64,000 nucleotides of DNA from Pseudomonas fluorescens (GTDB lineage: Bacteria > Pseudomonadota > Gammaproteobacteria > Pseudomonadales > Pseudomonadaceae). The translations under genes and the position numbers were made by a program. The stretch spans positions 1,302,001 to 1,366,000 of the forward strand of contig NZ_CP148752.1 in NCBI RefSeq assembly GCF_040448305.1, read 5' to 3'. Shown here piece by piece: positions 25,615 through 34,561 of this stretch. The notes under the pieces are model-generated. The model had not been told where the DNA came from. It did not search any database and worked only from the letters and a program-made list of their open reading frames with translations. The number at the start of each line of letters is the position of its first letter. The first letter of the stretch is position 1.

Positions 25615-26676
25615 ATGACCCAACGCAAGATCATCCACGTCGATTGTGACTGCTTCTATGCAGCCATCGAGATGCGCGACGACCCACGCCTGGCCGGTAA
25701 GCCACTGGCGGTAGGTGGGTCGGCGGACCGGCGCGGGGTGATCGCCACCTGCAATTATGAGGCGCGAGCGTATGGGGTGCGTTCGGCGATGTCCTCCGGG
25801 CATGCCTTGAAGCTGTGCCCGGACTTGACCATCGTCAAGCCACGCATGGATGCCTATAGAGAAGCGTCCAGGGAAATTCACACGATCTTTCGCGATTACA
25901 CCGAGATCATCGAGCCGCTCTCGCTCGATGAGGCGTACCTCGATGTGTCGGACAGTGCGCATTTCGGTGGTAGCGCAACGCGCATCGCCCAGGACATCCG
26001 GCGCCGGGTCTCCAACCAGTTGCATATCACCGTGTCGGCGGGCGTGGCGCCGAACAAGTTTCTGGCCAAGATCGCCAGTGACTGGAAAAAGCCCAATGGC
26101 CTGTTCGTCATTACTCCGGACCAGGTCGAGGACTTTGTCAGCGGTTTGCCCGTGAGCAAATTGCACGGGGTCGGCAAAGTCACCGCTGACAAGCTCGGCA
26201 GGCTGGGTATCACCGATTGCCTGCAGTTGCGCGAGTGGGACAAGTTGGCGCTGGTGCGTGAATTCGGCAGCTTTGGCGAGCGACTCTGGAGCCTGGCCCG
26301 TGGGATCGATGACCGTGTGGTGCACAACGACAGTCGTCGTCAGTCGATCAGTGTTGAAAATACCTACGACGTTGACCTGCCGGACCTCAAGAGCTGCCTG
26401 GATAAATTGCCCGAGTTGTTGGAGACCCTGGCTGGCCGTATGGCGCGAATCGACAGCAGTTATCGTCCGGGCAAGCCATTCGTCAAAGTGAAGTTCCACG
26501 ACTTCACCCAGACTACATTGGAGCAGGCCGGGGCAGGGCGGGATCTGGGGAGTTATCAGTTGATGCTGACCCAGGCTTTCAATCGCGGCGGTAAACCGGT
26601 GCGGTTGTTGGGGGTCGGCGTGCGGCTGGAAGACTTGCGGGGCGGGTTCGAGCAGATGGAGTTGTTTGAGCGGTAG
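25615..26676 (+). CDS. dinB: DNA polymerase IV (DinB)
   Basis: This Y-family polymerase bypasses lesions such as N2-dG adducts at low fidelity. The protein has 353 residues. Catalytic acids are in HVDCDCFYAAIE at the N terminus and SLDEAYLDV near residue 105. The little-finger domain and the beta-clamp tail QMELF at the end are present. I chose ATG 25615 (MTQRKIIHVD), the family start, although its ribosome site is weak; in-frame ATGs at 25579 and earlier overlap the leader after the LexA box. SOS control is expected. Confidence 0.96.
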   Translation: MTQRKIIHVDCDCFYAAIEMRDDPRLAGKPLAVGGSADRRGVIATCNYEARAYGVRSAMSSGHALKLCPDLTIVKPRMDAYREASREIHTIFRDYTEIIEPLSLDEAYLDVSDSAHFGGSATRIAQDIRRRVSNQLHITVSAGVAPNKFLAKIASDWKKPNGLFVITPDQVEDFVSGLPVSKLHGVGKVTADKLGRLGITDCLQLREWDKLALVREFGSFGERLWSLARGIDDRVVHNDSRRQSISVENTYDVDLPDLKSCLDKLPELLETLAGRMARIDSSYRPGKPFVKVKFHDFTQTTLEQAGAGRDLGSYQLMLTQAFNRGGKPVRLLGVGVRLEDLRGGFEQMELFER

Positions 26677-26699
26677 TTGGGTGGTGAATGTGAGGGCGC

Positions 26700-26776
26700 C
26701 ATCGCGAGCAAGCTCGCTCCCACAGGGGATTTGAGGTGTTCACAAATCCAGTGTGGGAGCGAGCCTGCTCGCGAAG
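26700..26776. repeat. REPIN between dinB and a lipoprotein gene
   Basis: Inverted REP arms at 26700-26724 and 26752-26776 fill the whole 3' junction of two converging genes, ending ten bases from the lipoprotein stop. Confidence 0.92.
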
Positions 26777-26786
26777 CTTTTGGCTT

Positions 26787-27740
26787 TTAGTTCAGCCCCG
26801 GATTCGCCACCAGTCGCTCGCCATTCTGGGCCAGCGACTTCAGGAATTCCGTTTGCAATTCGGGATCATTGCGCGTCAGTTCGATCAGGCTCTGTTCCAG
26901 TTCGCTGGCTTCTTCTTCAAGACCCAGCTCCGACAGGCGTTTGACCCGGTGGACCCACTGATTGACTTCGTCGCCTTCGAGATCGTCATAAATCAACCCG
27001 TGGGCTTCATAGAGCTTGCTGCGTAAGTTGCTGCTGATGGCCAGGGTGGAATCGTTGTGCACGTTGCCCTTGGCATCCTCAACACGGATCAGCAACCGGC
27101 TCAGATGATTGATGTCATGTTCGGCGAACGGGTTGTCCAACAGATTCAGGCGCAATACGCCGTTTTTGTCGGTGGTCAGTTCGAAGGTTTCCTTGCCGGC
27201 CTTGACCTCGACCGGGCGCTCGCTCCAGGGCAGGCTTGAGTACTCCGTGCGTTTGTCGCGCTGGACCTCACCAATTGCGGCCAGGTTTTGCTGCGCGCGG
27301 CCGTGGGACTGCACGTTCATGAACGGGTTGAGCCCGGCGAAACCGTAGCTCAGCCAGTCCTTGGTCACGCTGTCCGGCAGATTGCCGAGGGCGAACACAT
27401 TGACCACGTTGGCACCGACACCCGCCACCACGGCTACCGCGCCCAGTGGGATTTCGTAAATCTCCCGCCAGGGTTGGTACGGCGTATAGCGATCGTAATG
27501 ACGCGTGACTTCGTACTCGGTGACTTCGAAAGTCTTCTGCTCGAGAATTTTCACCCGCCGTTGCGGCAGCTCAAGCACCTTGGGCTCACCGACATCGATC
27601 TGCAGGCTGTGATCGAGCAATTTGCGCTCGATCCGCTCCTCTTGCTCGCTGCGTTGCGACATGTGGTTGGCACAGCCGCTGACCAGCAGTGCGCCGCACA
27701 AGGCGGCACCACCGAGGCCTAAGGTGTTTCGCTTGAACAT
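26787..27740 (-). CDS. Lipoprotein of unknown function downstream of proS
   Basis: The protein has 317 residues. A signal peptide with lipobox LVSGC (Cys23) sends it to the outer or inner membrane. The mature part has a charged N-terminal helix (RSEQEERIERKLLDHS), a short hydrophobic stretch near residues 99-118 (IPLGAVAVVAGVGANVVNVF) and a helical C terminus rich in Glu and Leu. I do not recognise a characterised family. It starts 19 bases after the proS stop region and reads in the same direction, probably as an operon. Confidence 0.85.
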   Translation of the reverse strand: MFKRNTLGLGGAALCGALLVSGCANHMSQRSEQEERIERKLLDHSLQIDVGEPKVLELPQRRVKILEQKTFEVTEYEVTRHYDRYTPYQPWREIYEIPLGAVAVVAGVGANVVNVFALGNLPDSVTKDWLSYGFAGLNPFMNVQSHGRAQQNLAAIGEVQRDKRTEYSSLPWSERPVEVKAGKETFELTTDKNGVLRLNLLDNPFAEHDINHLSRLLIRVEDAKGNVHNDSTLAISSNLRSKLYEAHGLIYDDLEGDEVNQWVHRVKRLSELGLEEEASELEQSLIELTRNDPELQTEFLKSLAQNGERLVANPGLN

Positions 27741-27759
27741 GACGTCTCTATATCTGGTA

Positions 27760-29475
27760 TCAGCGGCGGATGCGGGCCTGAAGGAACGACAGCACGTCGG
27801 CGACCGGCAGCGCTTGTGCGTCGGCCTCGGTACGGCTCTTGTATTCCAGGTTGCCTTCGGCCAGGCCGCGGTCGCTGACCACGATCCGGTGTGGAATGCC
27901 GATCAGCTCCATGTCCGCGAACTTGATGCCCGGGCTGGTTTTCTTGTCGCGGTCGTCCAGCAGCACTTCGAAGCCGGCAGCGGTGAGTTCCGCGTACAGC
28001 TTGTCGGTGGCTTCACGAACCTGTTCGGTTTCGTAGCGCAGTGGCACCAGGGCAATCTGGAACGGCGCGAGGGTGTCGCTCCAGATGATCCCGTTTTCGT
28101 CGTTGTTCTGCTCGATGGCAGCCGCCACCACGCGGGACACACCGATGCCGTAGCAACCCATTTCCAGGGTGACCGGCTTGCCGTTCTCGCCCAGCACTTC
28201 GCACTTCATCGCTTTGCTGTACTTGTTGCCCAGCTGGAAGATGTGCCCGACTTCGATGCCGCGCTTGATTTCCAGGGTGCCCTTGCCGTCCGGGCTCGGG
28301 TCGCCGGCTACGACGTTGCGCAGGTCGGCAACGGTCGGAACAGGCAGGTCGCGTTCCCAGTTCACGCCGAAGTAGTGTTTGTCATCGATGTTGGCACCGA
28401 TGCCGAAGTCGCTCATCAGCTCGACCGAGCGGTCGATGATGATCGGCAGCGGCAGGTTCAGCGGGCCGAGGGAACCGGCACCGGCACCAATGGCGTCGCG
28501 CAGCTCGCTTTCCGAAGCCATGACCAGAGGGCTGGCAACGCCTGGCTGGTTGGCGGCCTTGATTTCGTTCAGCTCATGGTCGCCACGGATGATCAGGGCA
28601 ATCAGCTTGCCTTTCTCTTCTGCGTGCACCACGAGGGTCTTGATGGTCTTCTCGATCGGCAGGTTGAAGCCTTCAACCAGTTGCGCGATGGTCTTGGCGT
28701 TCGGCGTGTCGACCAGGCGCAGCTCTTCGGTCGCAGCGGCGCGCGAGGTTTCGCGCGGCACAGCTTCGGCTTTTTCGATGTTGGCGGCGTAGTCGGAGCC
28801 GTTGCTGAAAACGATATCGTCTTCACCGGACTCGGCCAGCACGTGGAACTCATGGGAACCGGCGCCGCCGATGGAGCCGTTGTCGGCTTCAACAGGGCGG
28901 AACTTCAGGCCCAGGCGAGTGAACACGTTGCAGTAAGCCTGGTGCATGCGGTCGTAGGTGACCTGCAGCGAAGCCTGGTCAGCGTGGAACGAGTAGGCGT
29001 CCTTCATGATGAATTCGCGGCCGCGCATCAAGCCGAAGCGTGGGCGGATTTCGTCACGGAATTTGGTCTGGATCTGGTACAGGTTGATCGGCAGCTGCTT
29101 GTAGCTGCTCAACTCGTTGCGCATCAGATCGGTGATGACTTCTTCGTGGGTCGGGCCTGCGCAGAAGTCGCGACCGTGGCGATCCTTGAAGCGCAGCAAT
29201 TCAGGGCCGTACTCTTCCCAGCGCCCGGATTCCTGCCACAGCTCAGCCGGTTGCGTGCTCGGCATCAACACTTCGAGAGAGCCGGCGGCGTTCATTTCTT
29301 CACGAACGACGGCTTCGACCTTGCGCATTACCCGCAAGCCCATCGGCAGCCAGGTGTACAGGCCCGAGGCGAGTTTGCGGATCATGCCGGCGCGCAGCAT
29401 CAGCTGGTGGCTGATCACGACCGCGTCGGAAGGCGTTTCTTTTTGTGTGGCGAGCAAAAATTGACTGGTGCGCAT
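27760..29475 (-). CDS. proS: Prolyl-tRNA synthetase ProS
   Basis: ProRS charges tRNA-Pro. The protein is 571 residues, the bacterial form with an inserted editing domain between class II motifs 2 and 3 (about residues 225-400). N-terminal class II blocks include MIRKLASGLYTWLPMGLRVM and FRDEIRPRFGLMRGREFIMKDAYSFH; motif 3 is GIGVSRVVAAAIEQ. The C-terminal anticodon domain includes DDRDKKTSPGIKFADMELIGIP. The start MRTSQFLLAT is at 29475. The lipoprotein gene follows closely. Confidence 0.97.
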   Translation of the reverse strand: MRTSQFLLATQKETPSDAVVISHQLMLRAGMIRKLASGLYTWLPMGLRVMRKVEAVVREEMNAAGSLEVLMPSTQPAELWQESGRWEEYGPELLRFKDRHGRDFCAGPTHEEVITDLMRNELSSYKQLPINLYQIQTKFRDEIRPRFGLMRGREFIMKDAYSFHADQASLQVTYDRMHQAYCNVFTRLGLKFRPVEADNGSIGGAGSHEFHVLAESGEDDIVFSNGSDYAANIEKAEAVPRETSRAAATEELRLVDTPNAKTIAQLVEGFNLPIEKTIKTLVVHAEEKGKLIALIIRGDHELNEIKAANQPGVASPLVMASESELRDAIGAGAGSLGPLNLPLPIIIDRSVELMSDFGIGANIDDKHYFGVNWERDLPVPTVADLRNVVAGDPSPDGKGTLEIKRGIEVGHIFQLGNKYSKAMKCEVLGENGKPVTLEMGCYGIGVSRVVAAAIEQNNDENGIIWSDTLAPFQIALVPLRYETEQVREATDKLYAELTAAGFEVLLDDRDKKTSPGIKFADMELIGIPHRIVVSDRGLAEGNLEYKSRTEADAQALPVADVLSFLQARIRR

Positions 29476-29618
29476 GGTTGGCCGTTATCGATTGCTGATG
29501 ACGAGAAATGACGGAGCATTGTACGGGCGAGTTCCGCTGGCGTACAGGCATGCGGTCGGTGGTGTGGCAGGAGGGCGCGATTTACTCGGCCCTCTGCGAT
29601 TCTTCCTGCGTAAAGAGC

Positions 29619-31178
29619 CTACGATTCTTCGGCGACCGGGGTCTGCACCGGTTCCGGTGTCGGTGTCGGGCCTGCGCGGCGGTTCTCCTGGAACCAGTGC
29701 AAGGCGATCAACAGCAGGGTCGGGACGCCCAGCAGGGCGGTAATCAGGAAGAAGTCGTGGTAACCGAATTTTTCCACCATGACCCCGGAGTAGCCGCCGA
29801 TCAGGCGTGGCAGCAACAGCATGATCGAGCTGAGCAGGGCGTATTGGGTGGCGGAGAACTTGAGGTTGGTCAGGCTCGACAGGTAGGCCACGAAGGCCGA
29901 GGTCGCCAGGCCTGAACTGAAGTTGTCCAGGGAGATGGTCAGCACCAGCATGTTCAGGTTGGGGCCCATGTCGGCGAGCATCAGGAACAGGATGTTGGTC
30001 GCCGCGGATGCGATACCGCCGATGAACAGGATCGGCAGGATACCGAAACGCACGATCAGCAGGCCGCCCATGCCGGCGCCGACCAGTGTCATGATCAGGC
30101 CGAAGATTTTACTGACGCTGGCGATCTGGTCCTTGGTGAAGCCCTGGTCGATGTAGAACACGTTGGCCATCACACCCATGACCGTATCGGACATCCGATA
30201 GGTGGCGATCAAGCCGAGCAGCAGCAGCGCTTGCCAGCGGTATCGCAGGATGAAGTCGTTTACCGGCGTCAGCACTGGCGCCAGGCCACGGCGGCCCATG
30301 GCCGAAAGGCACAGGGCGGTGAGGGTGGTGTAGAGGATCGCGCGCAGGAAGGCGCGGTCTTCGAGCAGCAGGTCAAGCAGGCTCACGCCCTGGAACAGCA
30401 CGCTGGCGAAGTCGGTGTTGTAGAACTGGGTGAACATCGCCGGTACCGAAACCAGCAACACGATCAGCACGAAGACCGACGCCAATTGATGCACGAAGCT
30501 GTAACGACCGGCCTGCAGTTGCGTGCGCAATGGCACCGGTGGTTCGCGCATGAACATGGAGGTCAGCAGTGCCGGGACCATCAGCACTCCGAACAGGATG
30601 TAAGTGCCGGCCCAGGCCGAATGCTTGTAGTTGAAGCCGGTGGAGCCAAAGCCTTCGGCGAAGTACAGCGCGCCTGCAGTAGCCAGCAGCGCAGCGACCC
30701 GGTAACCGGACATGTAACTGGCGGCGAGTGCGGCCTGGCGGTTGTCTTCGGCGATTTCCAGGCGATAGGCGTCTACCGCGATGTCCTGCGTCGCTGATGC
30801 GAAAGCGACGACGACGGCAATGGCGATCAGCCAGGACAAATGCTTTTGCGGGTCGCAGAAACCCATCCCGATCAGGCCAAGGATGACCAGTGCCTGGGAC
30901 AGCACGAGCCAGGATCGTCGTCGACCGAGCTTGCCGAGCAATGGCAGTCGCCATTGGTCAAGCAAGGGTGACCAGACCCATTTGAAGGCATACGCCAGGC
31001 CAATCAGGCTTGCATAGCCAATGGTTTCACGCGCCACGCCGGCTTCACGCAGCCAGACCGAAAGCGTCGAAAACACCAGCATGTAGGGCAGGCCGGCGGC
31101 GAAACCAAGCAGCAACAGCACGAGTGTCGAAGGGCTGGCATAAGCGGCGAGCGCGGCGCGCCAGGTTTTACGGGGCAT
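29619..31178 (-). CDS. ampG: Muropeptide permease AmpG
   Basis: AmpG is an MFS transporter that brings GlcNAc-anhydroMurNAc muropeptides from the periplasm for recycling and so supplies the signal for AmpC beta-lactamase induction. The protein has 519 residues, about 14 membrane helices, and the family sequences FAAGLPYMLVFSTLSVWLREAG and FASATQDIAVDAYRLE. A polar Pro/Thr-rich tail ends it (GPTPTPEPVQTPVAEES). The ATL gene lies 44 bases upstream in the same direction, but this looks like chance rather than a functional pair. Confidence 0.92.
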   Translation of the reverse strand: MPRKTWRAALAAYASPSTLVLLLLGFAAGLPYMLVFSTLSVWLREAGVARETIGYASLIGLAYAFKWVWSPLLDQWRLPLLGKLGRRRSWLVLSQALVILGLIGMGFCDPQKHLSWLIAIAVVVAFASATQDIAVDAYRLEIAEDNRQAALAASYMSGYRVAALLATAGALYFAEGFGSTGFNYKHSAWAGTYILFGVLMVPALLTSMFMREPPVPLRTQLQAGRYSFVHQLASVFVLIVLLVSVPAMFTQFYNTDFASVLFQGVSLLDLLLEDRAFLRAILYTTLTALCLSAMGRRGLAPVLTPVNDFILRYRWQALLLLGLIATYRMSDTVMGVMANVFYIDQGFTKDQIASVSKIFGLIMTLVGAGMGGLLIVRFGILPILFIGGIASAATNILFLMLADMGPNLNMLVLTISLDNFSSGLATSAFVAYLSSLTNLKFSATQYALLSSIMLLLPRLIGGYSGVMVEKFGYHDFFLITALLGVPTLLLIALHWFQENRRAGPTPTPEPVQTPVAEES

Positions 31179-31222
31179 GGGCTGGAGTCTGCCTCAAGAA
31201 ATACGGAAACAAAGCGCGCACT

Positions 31223-31609
31223 CTAACCGCTGTGCTCTACCGGACGCCAGCCATGGCGCTGAATATCAACACGATTATTCAGGATACTGATGCCTTCCAT
31301 GCGTAATCGTGCGCGCTGCTCATCACCCGAAGGACTGCCCACCGGCAGGCTGATACGCCCGTTTGCACCCAGAACGCGATGCCAGGGCAATTTGCTGTCG
31401 CTCGGCAACTGACTGAGGGTGCGGCCTACCCAGCGGGCGGCGCGACCCAGTCCTGCAAGCTCGGCCAGTTGGCCGTAGCTGACGACTTTGCCCTCCGGTA
31501 CTTGGGCGAGTGTCAAATACAGCGCCGTGCGTCGGATTTGCGCTGCGCTCTCGGATTCATCGGTTGGATCGGTCACGTCCGTCAGTCCTGAAGAGGTTTG
31601 CTTTACCAT
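31223..31609 (-). CDS. Alkyltransferase-like protein (ATL)
   Basis: The 128-residue protein is the DNA-binding half of O6-alkylguanine alkyltransferase, with VPEGKVVSYGQLAELAG and the helix-turn-helix ARWVGRTL. The active-site PCHRV is PWHRV (Trp76 in place of Cys), the hallmark of ATL proteins. They cannot remove the alkyl group but bind alkylated guanine, flip it and hand it to nucleotide excision repair. The ribosome site before ATG 31609 is weak, so the start is not certain; the first 25 residues are low in homology. Confidence 0.88.
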   Translation of the reverse strand: MVKQTSSGLTDVTDPTDESESAAQIRRTALYLTLAQVPEGKVVSYGQLAELAGLGRAARWVGRTLSQLPSDSKLPWHRVLGANGRISLPVGSPSGDEQRARLRMEGISILNNRVDIQRHGWRPVEHSG

Positions 31610-31739
31610 CTGTAGAGTAATTCCTGCGCAGGAAGTTGAGAAATGAACTCAACAGAAATAGTCGGGTCAGTCCTTGTCAGCGCCTTGTTCCTACGGATAA
31701 TGCCGACTTTTCTCGCAAGCCTGAGCCTGTATTTTGTTT

Positions 31740-32747
31740 ATGTTGTCCAGATCCCTGCTGTGTCTCGCCGTCTTTGGCGCATCCTCTCCCTTGCTGGCCG
31801 ATACCGTGTGGTTGAAGAACGGTGACAAACTGAGCGGCAAGATCACGCTGTTCGATGGCGGCAAGCTGCTGATCCAGACCGAGTACGCCGGTGCGGTGAC
31901 GATCGACTGGAAGCAGGTCAAGACCCTGGACAGTGATCAGGAGTTGCTGGTCAAGCAGGATGCCTACAGTGGCGAGAGAGCCAAGTCGCTGAAAGCGGCG
32001 GACGCCGGCAAGGTCACGTTGGCCAACGGCGAGGTACCGAAGACGGTCGAGCTGGCAAGCATCCAGCAGATTCTCAAGCCAAAACCGGTGGTCGAGGATC
32101 TGGTGTGGAAAGGCAACGTCGATGTCGCGCTGGATTACCAGCGGGCGGAAAACGACACCGATGACTACGGCATCGATTTCAAGACCAGTGCGCGACACGG
32201 TCGCTGGCGGCACACCGCTGAAGGTGAATACAACCGTGAGTTCCAGGACGAAGTGGTGACCACGGACAACTGGCGGGCGGAGTACTCCATCGACCGATTC
32301 CTGACCGACCAATGGTTTTGGCAGGGGCGCCTGGTCTACAAGCGCGACAAGGTCGAAGACCTTTCCCGGCAACGCACCGTCGGTACCGGTCCCGGCTATC
32401 AGTTCTGGGATAACGAACTCGGGGCGTTCTCCCTTGGCTCGCTGATCAACCGCACGGACTATGAATTCTCCGATGGCAGCAAGGACAATTTCTACGCCCT
32501 GGCCATGAAGTGGGACTACAACCGCTACCTGGTTGGCAAGCGTGTCGAGTTCTTCACCAATGGTGAGGTCGGCAAGCCGCTGTCGGGTGTGGCCGACTAC
32601 GCACTCGATGCCGAGATGGGGTTGCGCTACAAGGTGACTGACTGGGCTTCCCTGAACCTGAAGGCGGAGCGCGACATCATCAGCGGCACCGACGATTCGG
32701 ATCTGGACAAGACACGCTACACCGCAGGGTTTGGCGTGACCTGGTAA
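31740..32747 (+). CDS. DUF481 outer-membrane protein
   Basis: The protein has 335 residues. A signal peptide (MLSRSLLCLAVFGASSPLLA) is followed by a short N-terminal domain beginning DTVWLKNGDKLSGKITLFDGG, then a DUF481 region from about residue 115 with alternating polar and aromatic strands, ending FGVTW, a C-terminal aromatic as in beta-barrel proteins. DUF481 proteins are thought to be outer-membrane barrels; the substrate, if any, is unknown. ATG 31740 is used; an upstream TTG is in frame but lacks support. A long hairpin follows the stop codon. Confidence 0.85.
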   Translation: MLSRSLLCLAVFGASSPLLADTVWLKNGDKLSGKITLFDGGKLLIQTEYAGAVTIDWKQVKTLDSDQELLVKQDAYSGERAKSLKAADAGKVTLANGEVPKTVELASIQQILKPKPVVEDLVWKGNVDVALDYQRAENDTDDYGIDFKTSARHGRWRHTAEGEYNREFQDEVVTTDNWRAEYSIDRFLTDQWFWQGRLVYKRDKVEDLSRQRTVGTGPGYQFWDNELGAFSLGSLINRTDYEFSDGSKDNFYALAMKWDYNRYLVGKRVEFFTNGEVGKPLSGVADYALDAEMGLRYKVTDWASLNLKAERDIISGTDDSDLDKTRYTAGFGVTW

Positions 32748-32754
32748 GAGCATC

Positions 32755-32824
32755 AAAAGATCGCCGCCTTCGACAGCTCCCGGGTTGATACTGCAGGAGC
32801 TGTCGAAGGCGGCGATCTTTTTTT
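32755..32824. terminator. Long perfect hairpin acting as terminator
   Basis: A 23-bp uninterrupted stem (arms 32758-32780 and 32796-32818) is followed by seven T residues. The arm core GCCTTCGACAGCTCC recurs at 43636-43661, so this is also a dispersed repeat that may have been taken over as terminator of the DUF481 gene. Confidence 0.85.
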
Positions 32825-32847
32825 GCGTGGACAAAACACTCGCCCAC

Positions 32848-32880
32848 AAAAAAGCCCCGCTGTTGAGGGCGAGGCTTTTT
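32848..32880 (-). terminator. Terminator of the cold-shock gene
   Basis: The stem AAAGCC..CGC/GCG..GGCTTT with A and T flanks lies 18 bases beyond the csp stop codon on the minus strand. Confidence 0.85.
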
Positions 32881-32897
32881 ACTAAAGCAAGTACAAG

Positions 32898-33107
32898 TTA
32901 GATAACTTGAACTTCTTCAGCTTGCATGCCTTTCTGACCGCGGGTAGCGATGAAAGAAACCTGTTGGCCTTCTTTCAGGCTTTTGAAGCCGTCGGATTGG
33001 ATAGCTTTGAAGTGAACGAACAGGTCGTCACCGGATTGTGGAGTGATGAAGCCGAAGCCTTTTTCATCGTTGAACCACTTAACGGTACCGGTTTGGCGAT
33101 TAGACAT
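32898..33107 (-). CDS. Cold-shock protein, CspA family
   Basis: This 69-residue single OB-fold RNA chaperone has RNP1 KGFGFIT and RNP2 LFVHF. It begins MSNRQTGTVKWFNDEKGFGF after a strong AAGGAG site. The gap to dcd leaves up to 350 bases upstream; the roughly 130 bases next to the start may be a long leader as in other csp genes, but I cannot place the promoter. Pseudomonas has several Csp paralogues and I do not assign a letter. Confidence 0.95.
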   Translation of the reverse strand: MSNRQTGTVKWFNDEKGFGFITPQSGDDLFVHFKAIQSDGFKSLKEGQQVSFIATRGQKGMQAEEVQVI

Positions 33108-33460
33108 GGTGTAACTCCTTGAACAAAGATAACTGCGACTCAGGAAGAACCCTGGCCGAGACTGAGTGCAAAGAGCAGGAAAAATTCTTGTAGATGGTTG
33201 GATCGAAATTCAACATATCGTGTAGAGATTCTCAGTGACACAAGCAGCACAGTGACGCCACCTTAACCCTTTTTCCTGAACGTGCCAATGCTTCTTGCGA
33301 AGGTTTCTCTGTTTTAAGGATCGGCGGTGTGACGGTTCGTCGCCAGCGCAGGTAATTCCAGCCTGTTCGGCGAGAATTGCACCGCGGACTTTGAACCCGG
33401 CGGCGCGACCGGTAAGATGCCGGACAGAATTTTTCGACCTCGCTATTCAGGACACCCGCC
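33108..33460. other. 353-base interval between csp and dcd
   Basis: These two genes are divergent. No open frame here has coding character. The csp-proximal half is AT-richer and probably carries the csp promoter and leader; the dcd-proximal half would carry the dcd promoter. No repeat or hairpin stands out. Confidence 0.55.
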
Positions 33461-34027
33461 ATGAGCATCAAATCGGACAAGTGGATTCGCCGCATGGCGC
33501 AGGAACACGGCATGATCGAGCCTTTCGTCGAGCGCCAGATGCGCGGCAGCGACGATAGCCGTGTGATCTCCTACGGGGTGTCGAGCTACGGCTACGATGT
33601 GCGTTGCACCAATCATTTCAAGGTGTTCACCAACATCAATTCGGCCATCGTCGACCCGAAGAACTTCGATGCCGGCAGCTTCGTCGACATCCACAGCGAC
33701 GTGTGCATCATTCCGCCGAACTCCTTCGCCCTGGCCAGCACCGTCGAATATTTCCGCATTCCGCGTAATGTATTGACCATTTGCCTGGGTAAAAGCACCT
33801 ACGCGCGCTGCGGCATCATCGTCAACGTCACGCCGCTCGAGCCTGAGTGGGAAGGTCACGTGACCCTGGAGTTCTCCAACACTACCAATCTGCCGGCGAA
33901 AATCTACGCGAACGAAGGCGTGGCGCAGATGCTGTTCCTTGAGTCTGACGAAGAATGTGAAGTGTCCTACAAGGACCGTGGTGGCAAGTATCAGGGCCAG
34001 CGTGGCGTGACCCTGCCGCGCACCTGA
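33461..34027 (+). CDS. dcd: dCTP deaminase
   Basis: Dcd converts dCTP to dUTP, the main route to dTMP in gammaproteobacteria. The protein has 188 residues. Signature blocks are ISYGVSSYGYDVRC, FALASTVEYFRIPRNV, GKSTYARCGIIVNVTPLEPEWEGHVTLE with the catalytic Glu, and GVAQMLFLE near the end. The start is ATG 33461. It is monocistronic or followed by the small gene at 34135. Confidence 0.97.
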   Translation: MSIKSDKWIRRMAQEHGMIEPFVERQMRGSDDSRVISYGVSSYGYDVRCTNHFKVFTNINSAIVDPKNFDAGSFVDIHSDVCIIPPNSFALASTVEYFRIPRNVLTICLGKSTYARCGIIVNVTPLEPEWEGHVTLEFSNTTNLPAKIYANEGVAQMLFLESDEECEVSYKDRGGKYQGQRGVTLPRT

Positions 34028-34134
34028 GTCAACCGTCCGGCAAATGCCGGGAATTCCTGAGCGGGCGTACACTCTATGGGGTGTACTGTTCCGATCCGCG
34101 CAAGGCGGGTCGGGTCATCGCTCAGGAGTGCCGA

Positions 34135-34344
34135 ATGAAGATCGATCCGCGAATCAGTGCCGAACTGGCAAGGCTTGAACCCAATCAGGTTGGCATTCTG
34201 GCCTGGTCCTTGTTGGCACATCCGCCCGTCAGCATGGCAGGGGGTATCCCCGGCCAGCCTGATCCTGATACCCCGAACGAACAGCCTAATGAACCGGGCG
34301 AGCCTACGCTGCCGGATGAGCCGCCGCCTGCGCCTGTTGTCTGA
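34135..34344 (+). CDS. Small Pro/Glu-rich hypothetical protein
   Basis: The protein has 69 residues. The first half MKIDPRISAELARLEPNQVG continues into a hydrophobic stretch; the second half is rich in Pro, Glu and Asp (DPDTPNEQPNEPGEPTLPDE) and likely disordered. ATG 34135 follows AGGAG by seven bases, which supports translation. The protein has no recognisable domain. It lies 107 bases after dcd. Confidence 0.6.
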   Translation: MKIDPRISAELARLEPNQVGILAWSLLAHPPVSMAGGIPGQPDPDTPNEQPNEPGEPTLPDEPPPAPVV

Positions 34345-34561
34345 TTTTCGATTTCCGCTACCCATGGCCGGTGAACTGCGGTTGTCGTCTTCAGCAAGCA
34401 GGCGTGCAATCAATCAGCCTGCACATATTCGGAAGTAACTGTGTCTGTCGTGGAAACCAACTGACGGGCACGGCTGTGGTTCTATTCAGGAGCTGCGTGC
34501 CCTTGGGCCGTTAGCAGAGGGCGTCAGGCAGTTAACTTCGAATATGAAAAGGAACATTCAG

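Noticed and set aside
27622..29511. Plus-strand frame of 629 residues opposite proS
   Set aside because: It is antisense to a clearly recognisable proS and has the His/Gln/Val-rich composition typical of Pseudomonas antisense frames.
31643..31825. 60-residue frame before the DUF481 gene with an AGGAAG site
   Set aside because: It overlaps the signal peptide region of the DUF481 gene in another frame and lacks a sensible protein pattern; at best a leader peptide.
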